A stretch of 64,000 nt of DNA from Nordella sp. HKS 07 (GCF_011046735.1 NZ_CP049258.1:2622001-2686000); one strand, 5' to 3'. Shown: positions 50,833 to 59,971, counted from the first letter of the stretch. Program-made: numbers and translations. The notes: a model not told the origin generated them from the letters alone.

Positions 50833-52392
50833 TCACGCGCTGGCCTTGAACCCATGGAAGATCGGATTGCCATTGGGCATCAGCGCCGGTTCGATCTTGT
50901 CACTGTAGCCCACCCCCACCGCGCCATGGGTGAGGAAGACATAGGCGCCCGATTCTTCCATCAGGTCCTGCATGCGCACATACATCTCATTGCGCTTCTG
51001 AGTGTCGGGCTCGATCTTAGCTTTCTTGTTCAGCTCGCCGAATTCCGGGCTGTTCCAGCGCTCCCAGTTCCACACGCCGATCTGCTCGGGCGTGAACCAG
51101 TCGGTGGCAAAGGAGGGGTCGGGCTGCATCGAGAAGCGGTTGATGATGAGCTGCAGCTTCTTCCAGCTGTCGCCGGATTTCTCATCGCCGAGGCTCCAGA
51201 AGGTGCCGGAATCATGCTGCTGGATCGTCACCGTGATGCCGAGCTCGGCGAGATTTGCCTGCACCGCCTGCGCCGCGCTCGCGAATTCCGTGGTGTTCAG
51301 GATGGCGAGCGTGCATTCGAAGCCCGAGTCCATGCCTGCTTTTTTCAAGAGTTCGCGCGCCGCATCGGGATTGTAGCTATAGATGTTCTTTTCGCGATGA
51401 CCGATGAGGCCCGGCGCGATGATGCCGGTGGCGGGCTCCGCGGCGCCGAAATAGGCCGCTTCCAGCACACTCGGCACATCGATCGCCTGCTGCACGGCGT
51501 GGCGCACCTCGGGCTTGTCGAAGGGCGCCGCCTCCACATTCATGCCGAGCCACACATAAGCGAGCGACGGCTTGACGGCGAGCTTGCCGCCCTTGGGCGG
51601 CGTCTTCTTGAAGCGCGGGATAGAGCTCGCTTCCAGCCATGTGTAATCGATATCGCCAGCCTCGAGTCCAAGTTCGGCGGTCTTCGCGTCTTCGATCGGG
51701 ATGACATGGATCTCGTCGAAATAGGGCGCCTCTCCCTTCCAGTCGGGATTGCGGGCGAGCACGACACGCTGCTTCGGTTGCCACTCCTTCAGGACATAGC
51801 GCCCGCTTTGCGCCGGCGGCTTGGTGTCGAAGCGCCCGCCCACGGCCTCCACCGCCTTGCGCGACACGATCTTTCCCGAGCCGAAGACGAGGCCGACATT
51901 CCACAGCGGCGGAAAAGGCGCCTTGAGCACGATGGTGCCGGACTTGTCGTCCTTCACCTCGACGTGGTCGAGCACTTCCCAGTCGCCTTTGTAGGGTGAG
52001 TCGAGCTTGGGATCGATCATGCGCTCGAAGGAGAATTTGACATCGTCCGCCGTCACCGGCCCATGGCCGTCGGTCCAGCTGAGTCCGTCCATGAGGGTGA
52101 AGTCGATATGGGTCGGGTCGACCTGCTCGAGCTTCGCCGCCCCATCGAGCCTCCATTTCCATGTGTCGCCGGGCGTCATATCGGCGAGGCCGACGAAGAT
52201 ATTGCGCATCACGTCGTCTTCCGGAGCCCCCTTGCGGAAGGCCGGGTCGAGATTCTGGATATCGGCATAGGACCTGACGCGCAATGTCTTGCCGCCTTGG
52301 GCGAGTGCGGCGCTTTGATAGAAGGCAGGCGACAAGCCCGCGGCGGCGAACGCGGCAAGCATCTGACGGCGTGATAGGTTCATCCCACTCAT
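50833..52392 (-). CDS. Peptide-type ABC transporter substrate-binding protein (family 5, DppA-like), Tat-exported
   Basis: The 519-residue protein begins MSGMNLSRRQMLAAFAAAGL, a twin-arginine signal ending ALAQGG, and continues with the family 5 hallmarks RSYADIQNLDPAFRKGAPED and FTLMDGLSWTDGHGPVTADD. It captures peptides or similar compounds for the DppBCDF complex encoded downstream. GGGAGCGG precedes the ATG at 52392. The upstream frame continues for about 100 codons through a repeat but is not coding. Confidence 0.92.
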   Translation of the reverse strand: MSGMNLSRRQMLAAFAAAGLSPAFYQSAALAQGGKTLRVRSYADIQNLDPAFRKGAPEDDVMRNIFVGLADMTPGDTWKWRLDGAAKLEQVDPTHIDFTLMDGLSWTDGHGPVTADDVKFSFERMIDPKLDSPYKGDWEVLDHVEVKDDKSGTIVLKAPFPPLWNVGLVFGSGKIVSRKAVEAVGGRFDTKPPAQSGRYVLKEWQPKQRVVLARNPDWKGEAPYFDEIHVIPIEDAKTAELGLEAGDIDYTWLEASSIPRFKKTPPKGGKLAVKPSLAYVWLGMNVEAAPFDKPEVRHAVQQAIDVPSVLEAAYFGAAEPATGIIAPGLIGHREKNIYSYNPDAARELLKKAGMDSGFECTLAILNTTEFASAAQAVQANLAELGITVTIQQHDSGTFWSLGDEKSGDSWKKLQLIINRFSMQPDPSFATDWFTPEQIGVWNWERWNSPEFGELNKKAKIEPDTQKRNEMYVRMQDLMEESGAYVFLTHGAVGVGYSDKIEPALMPNGNPIFHGFKASA

Positions 52393-52464
52393 GGTCCGCT
52401 CCCTGTGCTTTTGATTATAAGGCCTACAGGATGCGCTTAGTTTCTCGGGCTTGGCAACCCTGGA

Positions 52465-52509
52465 GCATCGGACCGAAAAGTGCGAAGCGGTTTTCGGAGA
52501 ATCCGATGC
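52465..52509. repeat. Rhizobiales-type palindromic repeat, family D
   Basis: GCATCGGA...TCCGATGC with inner arms CCGAAAAGTGCGAAGCGG and TTTTCGG. This matches the common Rhizobiales element built on a GCATGATC-type end, a CCGAAAA core and a terminal inverted copy. It lies upstream of the DppA-like gene. Confidence 0.7.
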
Positions 52510-52576
52510 GCAAATCAAGGAGATAGAGCGCCGAGGTGATTCCATGAGAACGCCCGGCGCTCGGGAGGCGCGCCGT

Positions 52577-53149
52577 TCAATCCGGGTGCAATTCCTGATC
52601 AGCCGCCCGGATGAAGCTGGCGAAACCCGCCATGAAGGCTCTGACCTGTTCCTGAGTTGCCGCATTGACGAGGTCGCCATCGTCGCTGAAGGCTCCATGC
52701 GCCCGCGAGACGAGCAGACGGCCGCCGCTCCAGAAATTCACCCGCAAGGTGCGCAGCACCGGAAGCCAGGCGCTTTGGCTCAGGATCGTTCCGAAGCCGC
52801 CGGGCGAGGCGCCCATCAGGGCCACGGGCTTGCCGCCGAAGACCCGCTTGATGTCGGCATCGGGCCGTGACAGCCAGTCGACGGCATTCTTGAAAACGCC
52901 GGGGATCGAATTGTTGTATTCGGGCGTAACCAGCAAGAGCCCATCTGCCGCCGCGATCGCATCCTTCAGCGCCGACACGCGCTCGGGCAATCCCTCGCCG
53001 GCTTCGACATCCGCGTCGTAAAGCGGAATACCGTGAATGGTCTCGACCGTGACGTCCACACTTTCGGGTGCTAGCCGCGCCGCGGCGCGCGCCAGCGTCG
53101 TGTTGAGCGAACCACGCCGCAGGCTGCCCGAAAGCGCGATCAGTTTCAT
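52577..53149 (-). CDS. NADPH-dependent FMN reductase (chromate/azo-reductase-like)
   Basis: The 190-residue flavodoxin-like protein starts MKLIALSGSLRRGSLNTTLA, the FMN phosphate loop, and has TPEYNNSIPGVFKNAVDWLS, the second FMN contact. Such enzymes reduce FMN, quinones or chromate with NADPH and often serve a flavin-dependent monooxygenase. AAGGAGGA lies upstream; TTG, GTG and ATG codons are adjacent, and I used the ATG. No monooxygenase gene is next to it. Confidence 0.9.
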   Translation of the reverse strand: MKLIALSGSLRRGSLNTTLARAAARLAPESVDVTVETIHGIPLYDADVEAGEGLPERVSALKDAIAAADGLLLVTPEYNNSIPGVFKNAVDWLSRPDADIKRVFGGKPVALMGASPGGFGTILSQSAWLPVLRTLRVNFWSGGRLLVSRAHGAFSDDGDLVNAATQEQVRAFMAGFASFIRAADQELHPD

Positions 53150-53195
53150 CACCAACGGTTCCTCCTTCGGTTCGCTACCTTCTGGACACTCGCCT

Positions 53196-55214
53196 TTACA
53201 GATGATCGCGCGGGATGCGGAAGGACCATTCGCGCGAGAAGGTGTGCGCTTCGCTCTCGTGTGCCGTGAGCTTGCCGGTCAGTATGAGTTCGGTTGCGCT
53301 CACGCTCATCGTGGTGTGGGTCTCGATGGCGATGTGGAAATCGCCGCGCTGGTATTCCTTGCGCCAGCGCGTCTCCGCCTTGGCCGACAGTGGATCGTCC
53401 GGATGGATGCGGTAGCGCCTTTCGGCTCTCACCCCATAGGTCCAGTTGAAATCGTCGATCTGGGTGAGCCCGTCATCCTGCAGCCTGAACATCTCGACTT
53501 CTTCGGTCTTGAGGTCGCGGGTGATGGTGAATTCACTGGCGCCCTGGCGTAGCGCCGTCTTGCGCAAGGTGGGCGCGTTCTCGACCGGCTCGAACGGGCG
53601 CAACTGAGCGTCCTCCGGACGCGCGCGGCGCACCGGCAGGTCGAGGCGGCTTAGGGTCGTGGCGACCGAGAGCGTGGTCTTTTCTGGCGAAGGCCACACG
53701 ATCGGCCAATAGGCGTTCGAAAGTGCCAGCCTGAGCCGGTTTCCCGCGCCAATGCGTTGGCCAAGTTCATTGAGCCTGATCGTCACTTGGTAACGTGTGC
53801 CGGGCTCCAGCGGCTTCAGATCCACATGCCCGTCGCGATGGGTCAGATTGAGAAGCCCGTAAGAGAGCCGCGTGGCGGAGCCGTCGGGCAGCACTTCCGA
53901 AAGCGTGGCGGCGACGAAGGCCGCCGGCCGGTCGGCCGCGACGTCGAGATGGAGGATGGGTGCGCCCAGGAGCTCGAGCGGTTCGGTCATCGGCGCGCTG
54001 TCGAAGACGAGTGAGCCGCCAGCCTCCTCGCGCTGATCGCCCGGCTCATCCGCCTCGACCCCATAGGGGCACCATTTGCCGGCGGCGAGCCCGATGGTCT
54101 GCGGTGAGCAAATGGAGAGGCGAAGCTCGGGTCCGCCGGCCCTGTCGGCGAGAACGCCGTCACCCAGTGTCAAGGTGAGCGGCTTGGCCTCTGCAATGGG
54201 CCAGCACGCCTCGGCCACCCAGCGGCCCGGGCGCTCGGCGTAATGCGTGCGGGGCGGCACCGGATCCTGGATCCAGGCGCGCAGAGGCGGCTCGTCCAGG
54301 ATGCCGGTCTCGATGCCCTTCAGCCACTTGTCCCACCAGCGCAAGGATTCCTGCAGGAACCCGATGCGCGGACCGGGCTCGGCGAAGTTCGGATATTTAT
54401 GCGCCCAGGGGCCGATCAGCGCCTTCTTCGGGCAGGTGAGGTGCTCCATCATGCGGAAGATCGGATTGGAATAGCCGTCCATCCAGCCGCCCACGAGATA
54501 GACCGGGCACTGGATGGCGCCATAGTCCTCGCAGATCGAGCCGTGTTTATAGAGATCGTCGCGACGCTGACGGCGATGCCATTCCTCGAGCCAGAAGCCC
54601 GATTCGTTGAGCCGGCCCAGCCACAGATCGCGCCATCTATCGCCGACGAGCAGGGGATCGGGCGGCGTCGCATTGATGCTGAACATCGTCGAGCCCCAGG
54701 CGAATTTGTCGACCAGCAGGCAGCCGCCCATGAAATGCACGTCATCGGCATAGCGATCGTCCGTCGAGCAGAGCGAGATCACCGCCTTGAGTTCGGGCGG
54801 GCGGCGCGCCGCGATCTGCAGGCCGTTGAAGCCGCCCCAGGAAATGCCGATCATGCCGATCGACCCGGTACACCAGGATTGCGCCGCGATCCAGGCCAGC
54901 ACTTCGAGCGCGTCGTCCTGCTCCTGCTTCAGATATTCGCCTCTGAGCACGCCTTCGGAATCTCCCGCGCCGCGCATGTCGACGCGGATCGCGGCATAGC
55001 CATGGCCGGCGAAATAGGGATGATTGAGCGCGTCGCGCTCGGTGGTGCCGTCACGCTTGCGATAGGGCAGATATTCGAGAATGGCGGGAACCGGCCGCTG
55101 CTCGGCATCCTTGGGCAGCCAAATCATCGCCGACAGCCTGACGCCGTCCGACAGCGGGATCTCGACATGCTCGATCAGGCGGATGGCGCGCGGGAATTCG
55201 GTTCTGGTCTTCAT
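53196..55214 (-). CDS. CocE/NonD-family hydrolase (X-Pro dipeptidyl-peptidase S15 type)
   Basis: The 672-residue protein has an S15-type alpha/beta hydrolase domain: RVDMRGAGDSEGVLRGEY, the nucleophile in GMIGISWGGFNGL, and acid and His candidates in VGGWMDGYSNP and GPWAHKYPN. A C-terminal jelly-roll domain follows, as in cocaine esterase and glutaryl acylase. Members cleave esters, amides or X-Pro peptides. Its ATG overlaps the stop of the AKR-RidA gene by four bases, so the two enzymes are made together. The lack of a signal peptide implies a cytosolic substrate, probably delivered by the Dpp or Liv importer. Confidence 0.88.
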   Translation of the reverse strand: MKTRTEFPRAIRLIEHVEIPLSDGVRLSAMIWLPKDAEQRPVPAILEYLPYRKRDGTTERDALNHPYFAGHGYAAIRVDMRGAGDSEGVLRGEYLKQEQDDALEVLAWIAAQSWCTGSIGMIGISWGGFNGLQIAARRPPELKAVISLCSTDDRYADDVHFMGGCLLVDKFAWGSTMFSINATPPDPLLVGDRWRDLWLGRLNESGFWLEEWHRRQRRDDLYKHGSICEDYGAIQCPVYLVGGWMDGYSNPIFRMMEHLTCPKKALIGPWAHKYPNFAEPGPRIGFLQESLRWWDKWLKGIETGILDEPPLRAWIQDPVPPRTHYAERPGRWVAEACWPIAEAKPLTLTLGDGVLADRAGGPELRLSICSPQTIGLAAGKWCPYGVEADEPGDQREEAGGSLVFDSAPMTEPLELLGAPILHLDVAADRPAAFVAATLSEVLPDGSATRLSYGLLNLTHRDGHVDLKPLEPGTRYQVTIRLNELGQRIGAGNRLRLALSNAYWPIVWPSPEKTTLSVATTLSRLDLPVRRARPEDAQLRPFEPVENAPTLRKTALRQGASEFTITRDLKTEEVEMFRLQDDGLTQIDDFNWTYGVRAERRYRIHPDDPLSAKAETRWRKEYQRGDFHIAIETHTTMSVSATELILTGKLTAHESEAHTFSREWSFRIPRDHL

Positions 55215-56665
55215 TCTTCGACAATGGCCTCCGCTTCGATCTCGACGTCATATTTGCCGATCAGCGCGCCGATTTCGAGCAGCGTATTGGCCGGCCTGAT
55301 ATGGCCGAAGACGCGGCCATGTACCTTGGAGACCTCTTCCCAGGCCGACTGGTCGCGCAAATATACCCGGGTGCGCACGACATCCTCGAGCGTGCCCCCC
55401 AAGGCCTCGATGCTGGCGCGGATCTTATCGAGAATATAGACGGTCTGGCTGGCCGGGCTGCCGGGCGCGATCAATTCGCCCGCGCCATGCGTCGCGGTGG
55501 TGCCGCTCACCATGATGCGGTCCTTGACCCGCACCGCCCGGCTGTAGCCGGCGAGCGGTTCCCAGATGCTGCCCGTGTCGATGCGCAGGCGCGACGGGCG
55601 GTCCGGCACGGCTTGCGCTGCATAGACTTTCGGGAAGCTCGCCAGATGATGGCTGAGATCGCCCGAGGCGGTGAGGAACGGGGGTTTGCGATATTCATCG
55701 CCGCAATCGCCACCGATCGGCTTGGCCTCGGCCAAGGCGGCATCGAGCTGGCTGTGGTCTTCCGCATCCAGCGCGAAATCGAAGATCTTGAGGTTGTCGG
55801 CGCGGTGCTCGCGCTCGCCGAGCCTGGCCCCGATGATGATGCCCGCCACCGCCTTCTGCTCCAGCACCCAGCGCGTCGCGACATTGCCGATCGAGACCTT
55901 GTGCTTGCGCGCTATGCTGTCCGCGGCGGCAAGGATGCCCTGCAGGACGTCCCAGCCGCCGATCGCCTCGACGAAGCGCAGATATTTCATCAGGCTCCAG
56001 TTCTGCGTGTCCTTGGGGCTGGTCCTGCCGAGCCACTTCTCGGTCAGAAGTCCGCCGGCCAGCGTGCCGTAAGCCAGGAGCCTGACGCCGGACTTGGCGC
56101 AGAACTCGCTCATGGGGCCCGCAGCGCGGCGGTCGAGCAGCGAGAAGCACACCTGATTGGTGACGAGCGGAATGCCGTGATCGTGCAGAAGACGCAGGTG
56201 GTCGGTGTCGAAATTGGTGGTGCCGAGATGGCCGATGATGCCCTGCGTCTTGAGCCGCGCCAGCTCCTTCATCGCATCGATCCAGCCCGGATGCTGGAAC
56301 ATCCACCAGTGAAATTGCAGCAGATCGATCTTCTCGACCTTGAGGCGCTCACGCGCCCGCTCGACGGCGGCGCGAACCACCTCCGGCGTCATGGCGCCCG
56401 GCGTCGGGCACCATTTCGTCGCGATGACGCCGGCGCGGGTGATGTCCCGGTAATGACCGGCGATGATCTCGGCGCTGCCATAGTGATCGGCCATGTCGAA
56501 CGTGTCGAAGCCCGCATCCGCATAGGCTTTCATGTCGCGCGCCAGAGCCGGGTGGTCGAGCACGCGCCCGTCCTTTTCCATATCGGCGATCTGCCAGAGG
56601 CCTACGAGCAGTCGGCTGATCTCGAGATCGGGAGCAAGGGTGAAGCGGTCGGGATGGCGGGTCAT
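55211..56665 (-). CDS. Aldo/keto reductase fused to a RidA-like domain
   Basis: The protein of about 484 residues joins an aldo/keto reductase (about residues 5-325; tetrad Asp/Tyr in TFDMADHYGSAE, Lys in IATKWCP, His in LLQFHWWMFQ) to a RidA/YjgF domain (about 365-484; MVSGTTATHGAGELIAPGSP, ILDKIRASIEALGGTLEDVV). RidA enzymes hydrolyse reactive enamines or imines. Here the catalytic arginine position reads RPANTLLEI instead of PAR, so classical deaminase activity is doubtful. The ATG at 56665 is preferred over a TTG nine bases upstream. It overlaps the CocE-type gene. Confidence 0.88.
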   Translation of the reverse strand: MTRHPDRFTLAPDLEISRLLVGLWQIADMEKDGRVLDHPALARDMKAYADAGFDTFDMADHYGSAEIIAGHYRDITRAGVIATKWCPTPGAMTPEVVRAAVERARERLKVEKIDLLQFHWWMFQHPGWIDAMKELARLKTQGIIGHLGTTNFDTDHLRLLHDHGIPLVTNQVCFSLLDRRAAGPMSEFCAKSGVRLLAYGTLAGGLLTEKWLGRTSPKDTQNWSLMKYLRFVEAIGGWDVLQGILAAADSIARKHKVSIGNVATRWVLEQKAVAGIIIGARLGEREHRADNLKIFDFALDAEDHSQLDAALAEAKPIGGDCGDEYRKPPFLTASGDLSHHLASFPKVYAAQAVPDRPSRLRIDTGSIWEPLAGYSRAVRVKDRIMVSGTTATHGAGELIAPGSPASQTVYILDKIRASIEALGGTLEDVVRTRVYLRDQSAWEEVSKVHGRVFGHIRPANTLLEIGALIGKYDVEIEAEAIVEE

Positions 56666-56693
56666 GAAACTCAATTCTGCGTGGTCTGAAATT

Positions 56694-56832
56694 ACTTCTC
56701 CCTCCCCGCTTGCGGGGAGGGTACGCCCGTAGGGCGGGGGTGGGGTCAGTTGGTCAAGTTGCCCCCACCCGGTCTACGCTTCGCTCCGACCACCCTCCCC
56801 CACGCCTCAAGAGGCGCGTGGGAGGGAGAAGT
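56694..56832. repeat. Palindromic repeat, family B-like, with 12-base terminal inverted repeats
   Basis: ACTTCTCCCTCC at one end and GGAGGGAGAAGT at the other are perfect inverted copies. Inside are CCCCGCTTGCGGGG and CGCCTCAAGAGGCG hairpins and the phrases GCCCGTAGGGCGGGGGTGGG and CCCCCACCCGGTCTACGC. It separates the AKR-RidA gene from the Liv binding-protein gene. Confidence 0.8.
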
Positions 56833-56862
56833 GAAAACGGAGCGATCGCACACCGATATGCG

Positions 56863-58125
56863 CTAATTCCCGATCTTGGCCTTGATCGCGTCGACATCGG
56901 CGGTGGTCATTTCGCCGACCGTCGTGACTTCGCCATTCTGGATGCGCCACAGACGGAAGGGGCCGGTGATGTCGCCATATTGATCAAAGCTCACCGGGCC
57001 GATGACGCCTTCATATTTGATCGGTTTGCCTTCCTTGATGAGCTTCAGCGCCTTGGCGAATTCGTCCTTGCCGGCATGGATCACCTCGCCCTTGGGGTCG
57101 AGCACCTTGTTGATCGCCTCCTTGATGGCCGCGGGCTCCGCCTTGCCGGCCTGCGCGATGGCGAGGCCGACAATGGCGCCCGCATCATAGGAGCGGTCGG
57201 CCGCCGGATTGGACGGCTCGATGCCGGAGAATTCCTTGTAGTTCTTCATGAAATAATCGGTCGAGGGCGTCGGATTGGTGCCCGACGAGGTGCCGTAGGC
57301 GTCGTCGAGATACTTGGCGCCGACATTGGTGATGAAGTCCGGGCTGTTCATGCCGTCATTGAGCAGAAACTTCGCGACACCGCCCTGCGAGATCCACTGC
57401 CTGGCGATGGTGGCGCCATCGACGGGGTAGGAGATGAGATAGAGCCCGTCGGGCGAGCCGGTCATCGCGGCGGTGACTTCCGCCTGATAGCTCGGCTGCT
57501 TCTCGTTGTAAGGCGTTGCCGAGATGATCTCGCCGCCCATGGCCTTATAGGCCTTGGAGAACTCCTTCACCATGTTGACGCCGAAGTCGTTGTTCACATG
57601 GATGATGGCGAGCTTCTTGAAGCCCTGGTCGAGCGCATATTTAGCTGCCGCCACGCCTTGCAGCGCATCGGACGTTATGGTGCGGAAGAACACGCCATTC
57701 GTCTTGCCTTCGCGGCCGAGCGCGGTGAGCGTCGGCGAGGAGGAGGCGGGCGACACCTGCACAACCTTTGCCGGGCCGGTCACCGAGGTGAGGATCGGGA
57801 TCGAGACTGAGGAAATGATGCCGCCGATCAGCGCCGGCACTTTCTTGACCTGGACAAGCTGGGCCGCAACATCGACGGCCACATTGCCCTGGCTCTGGCT
57901 GTCGCGCGTGTCGGTCAGAAGCTTGCAGCCATCGATCACGCCGCCCGCGTCATTGATGTCGCGGAAAGCCATTTCGACCGATTTGGCGCCGGCCTGGCCA
58001 TACTGGCCGGCGGGTCCCGTCAGCTCCATCACGAGGCCGACGGTGACGTCGCAGGCGGCTTGGCTCGCCGCCGGCGTCAGGGCCAGACCCGCGAGAGCGG
58101 TCATGGCCAGCAAAGCGTATCTCAT
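56863..58125 (-). CDS. Branched-chain amino-acid-type ABC transporter substrate-binding protein (LivJ/K-like)
   Basis: The 420-residue periplasmic protein has a signal peptide ending ASQAACDV and the type I Leu/Ile/Val fold: VGLVMELTGPAGQYGQAGAK, GGVIDGCKLLTDTRDSQSQG, and PALIGGIISSVSIPI. Many family members bind urea, amides or aromatic acids instead of leucine. The rest of the importer is encoded rightward at 60.1-63.4 kb, so the transporter flanks the small enzyme cluster between. Confidence 0.9.
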   Translation of the reverse strand: MRYALLAMTALAGLALTPAASQAACDVTVGLVMELTGPAGQYGQAGAKSVEMAFRDINDAGGVIDGCKLLTDTRDSQSQGNVAVDVAAQLVQVKKVPALIGGIISSVSIPILTSVTGPAKVVQVSPASSSPTLTALGREGKTNGVFFRTITSDALQGVAAAKYALDQGFKKLAIIHVNNDFGVNMVKEFSKAYKAMGGEIISATPYNEKQPSYQAEVTAAMTGSPDGLYLISYPVDGATIARQWISQGGVAKFLLNDGMNSPDFITNVGAKYLDDAYGTSSGTNPTPSTDYFMKNYKEFSGIEPSNPAADRSYDAGAIVGLAIAQAGKAEPAAIKEAINKVLDPKGEVIHAGKDEFAKALKLIKEGKPIKYEGVIGPVSFDQYGDITGPFRLWRIQNGEVTTVGEMTTADVDAIKAKIGN

Positions 58126-58164
58126 TTTGTCTCCTCCCTATGGGGCAGGCCGTCCTGCCTCTTG

Positions 58165-58560
58165 TCAGTCGGCAATCCAGGTTTCCTGCAAATAGTGCCA
58201 GAGGACGCCACACGGCGCCCCGGGAACCGCTTCGAACAGGGCCACCGATACGCGTTGAGACGTCTCGCCGTCACGATACTGTTCCTCGACATACTGGAGC
58301 AAGACGCCTTGCTCAGTCTCGCTGACCGGCCTGATGTCACTGATGGTGATGCGGAAATCGGCCCGCGCCTTGGCATTGACGAGGCCCGCCATGATCTGGG
58401 TCCGGGTTACGCGCCGGCCTTCCGGCGTCACCATCAGCATATCGGGCGCCAAGGCCAACTCGGCGCGGCTGAAATCGCGGTCGCGGCCGGTGAAGGCCTC
58501 GACGAAGAAGGCATGCAGTTCGACCACCTCGCGGGCGGCAGCTTGCGCAAGCGGCGTCAT
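58165..58560 (-). CDS. SnoaL/NTF2-like small protein
   Basis: This 131-residue protein shows the cone-shaped NTF2-like pattern: an N-terminal helix VVELHAFFVEAFTGRD, then strands around PDMLMVTPEGRRVTRTQIM and VLLQYVEEQYRDG, ending WHYLQETWIAD. Such proteins are small isomerases, hydrolases or binding domains, and the function cannot be fixed from sequence. It overlaps the upstream aldo/keto reductase gene by four bases and so probably acts in the same pathway. Confidence 0.7.
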   Translation of the reverse strand: MTPLAQAAAREVVELHAFFVEAFTGRDRDFSRAELALAPDMLMVTPEGRRVTRTQIMAGLVNAKARADFRITISDIRPVSETEQGVLLQYVEEQYRDGETSQRVSVALFEAVPGAPCGVLWHYLQETWIAD

Positions 58561-59609
58561 GAGGCTTCCTTGTTGAGATTGTATTTCATGATCGAGCCGT
58601 GCCTTCCGTGGCGGTCGCGTTCGAGGGTGAAGGTGTCGCCCTCAGGCCCCTTCCTCCGGCGGAGCACCGACGCGATGTCGGCATGATCGCCAGGCGTCAG
58701 CCGGAGATCGAAGATGGCGCGATTGGCCGCGAGGTGATGGCGGTTTCGCGCGCCTACGATGACGGCGCCCACTTGCGGGCGCTCCAGCATGGCGCGGCTC
58801 GCCACCGTCGCGATATCACTTCCATACGTATCGGCGATGCCACGTAGCGTAGCGAGCAGCTCCTGGAACAGCGCCCAGCCGCCGAAATCATCGATGACCA
58901 GCTTGTATTTGGTCAGCGACCGATTCTCGAAAGGCGGCTTGGGCTCAGGCCTGCCGAGCCACTGGTCGCTCAGGAAGCCGCCGGCGACCGAGCCATAGCA
59001 GAGGAGATGCACATCATGTTTCCGGCAGAGCGCGACGAGGCTATTTTCCGGCCGCGCATCGAGAAGCGAATATTGCACCTGCATGCTGGCCAGCGGGAAG
59101 CCGGCCTCCATGAGCTCGGCCGACCGCGGCGTATCGAAATTGGTACCGCCCAGAAGATCGATCTTGCCCGCCTGCTGAAGTTCCTTGAGCCACAGCGCGG
59201 TCTCGAGATAGCCCGGGAAGTCGTAGTCCCACCAATGGAACTGAACGAGATCGAGCCGCTCCATCCTGAGCCGCTTGAGCGATTGATCGATGATCGCCTG
59301 CACATGGGCTTTGCTGATCCTCGGCAGGAGATCGAGATCAGGCACGCATTTGGTATGGATCTTGACGCGCCTGAGTGCGTCCGCTCCGTGCTTGTCCTTA
59401 TAGACAGACCTGAATTCGCCGATGAGCTCCTCGACGCCGGTATAGATGTCGGCGCAGTCGAAGGTGGTGATGCCGGCCTCGCAGAAGAGCGCGAGATCCG
59501 CCACCGCGTCCCGGCGTTCGACGGCGCCATGGCCGCCGGCGAGCTGCCAGCCGCCGCGGATGACCCGGGAGATCTGATAGCCCGGGCGCAGGTCGAAGAA
59601 TTCAGTCAT
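58557..59609 (-). CDS. Aldo/keto reductase
   Basis: The 350-residue barrel enzyme has the tetrad residues in TFDCADIYTGVEE (Asp, Tyr), KIHTKCVPD (Lys) and LVQFHWWDYD (His). It closely resembles the aldo/keto reductase half of the fusion 2 kb away: both contain QFHWW, NFDT, SLLD and YGSVAGG/YGTLAGG. The two are therefore paralogues that may act on related aldehydes or ketones. The start at 59609 (MTEFFDLRPGY) is two bases from the next gene upstream. Confidence 0.9.
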   Translation of the reverse strand: MTEFFDLRPGYQISRVIRGGWQLAGGHGAVERRDAVADLALFCEAGITTFDCADIYTGVEELIGEFRSVYKDKHGADALRRVKIHTKCVPDLDLLPRISKAHVQAIIDQSLKRLRMERLDLVQFHWWDYDFPGYLETALWLKELQQAGKIDLLGGTNFDTPRSAELMEAGFPLASMQVQYSLLDARPENSLVALCRKHDVHLLCYGSVAGGFLSDQWLGRPEPKPPFENRSLTKYKLVIDDFGGWALFQELLATLRGIADTYGSDIATVASRAMLERPQVGAVIVGARNRHHLAANRAIFDLRLTPGDHADIASVLRRRKGPEGDTFTLERDRHGRHGSIMKYNLNKEAS

Positions 59610-59611
59610 GG

Positions 59612-59971
59612 TCAAACAGTCTTGTCCTTGGGGAGCGCAACTGCCGTCGTCTCGGAATGGCGGAAGCGCCTCTTGGCGCCCCTGATGATGCGCAGTCGGC
59701 TCGGGCAATTGGGGTCGGGGCAGGCGATCTCGGCATCGGTCGACATCCAGTCATGTGGATGCGTCTCGCGCTGCTTGGCGGCGAGCAGCGGCAGCACCGA
59801 GGCCAGCGAATAGATGGATATGCCTTGTCCCGGCGGCAGATACAGCATCTCGCCCTTGAGCTCGAAATAATCCCCCACCTTGGCGCCGCAATAGAGCTTG
59901 GCACCCACGGGGGCGACGACTTCGATGCGCAGGTCGTAAAGCTCAAAACTGTCGTCGGAGACAGCGGCCAT
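59612..59971 (-). CDS. TIGR04076-like small conserved protein
   Basis: The 119-residue protein reads YDLRIEVVAPVGAKLYCGAK, then VGDYFELKGEMLYLPPGQG, a central SLASVLPLLAAKQRE and a cysteine pair in IACPDPNCPSRLRI. This order of a C-x-G strand, the Gly-rich loop and a late Cys-Pro motif recalls the uncharacterised TIGR04076 family. Function is unknown. It is the first gene of the leftward set with the aldo/keto reductase and NTF2-like genes, and is divergent from the Liv ATPase gene. Confidence 0.6.
   Translation of the reverse strand: MAAVSDDSFELYDLRIEVVAPVGAKLYCGAKVGDYFELKGEMLYLPPGQGISIYSLASVLPLLAAKQRETHPHDWMSTDAEIACPDPNCPSRLRIIRGAKRRFRHSETTAVALPKDKTV

Noticed and set aside
52393-52698. N-terminal extension of the DppA-like gene
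   Set aside because: It runs through a palindromic repeat and precedes an obvious twin-arginine signal with a good ribosome site at 52392.
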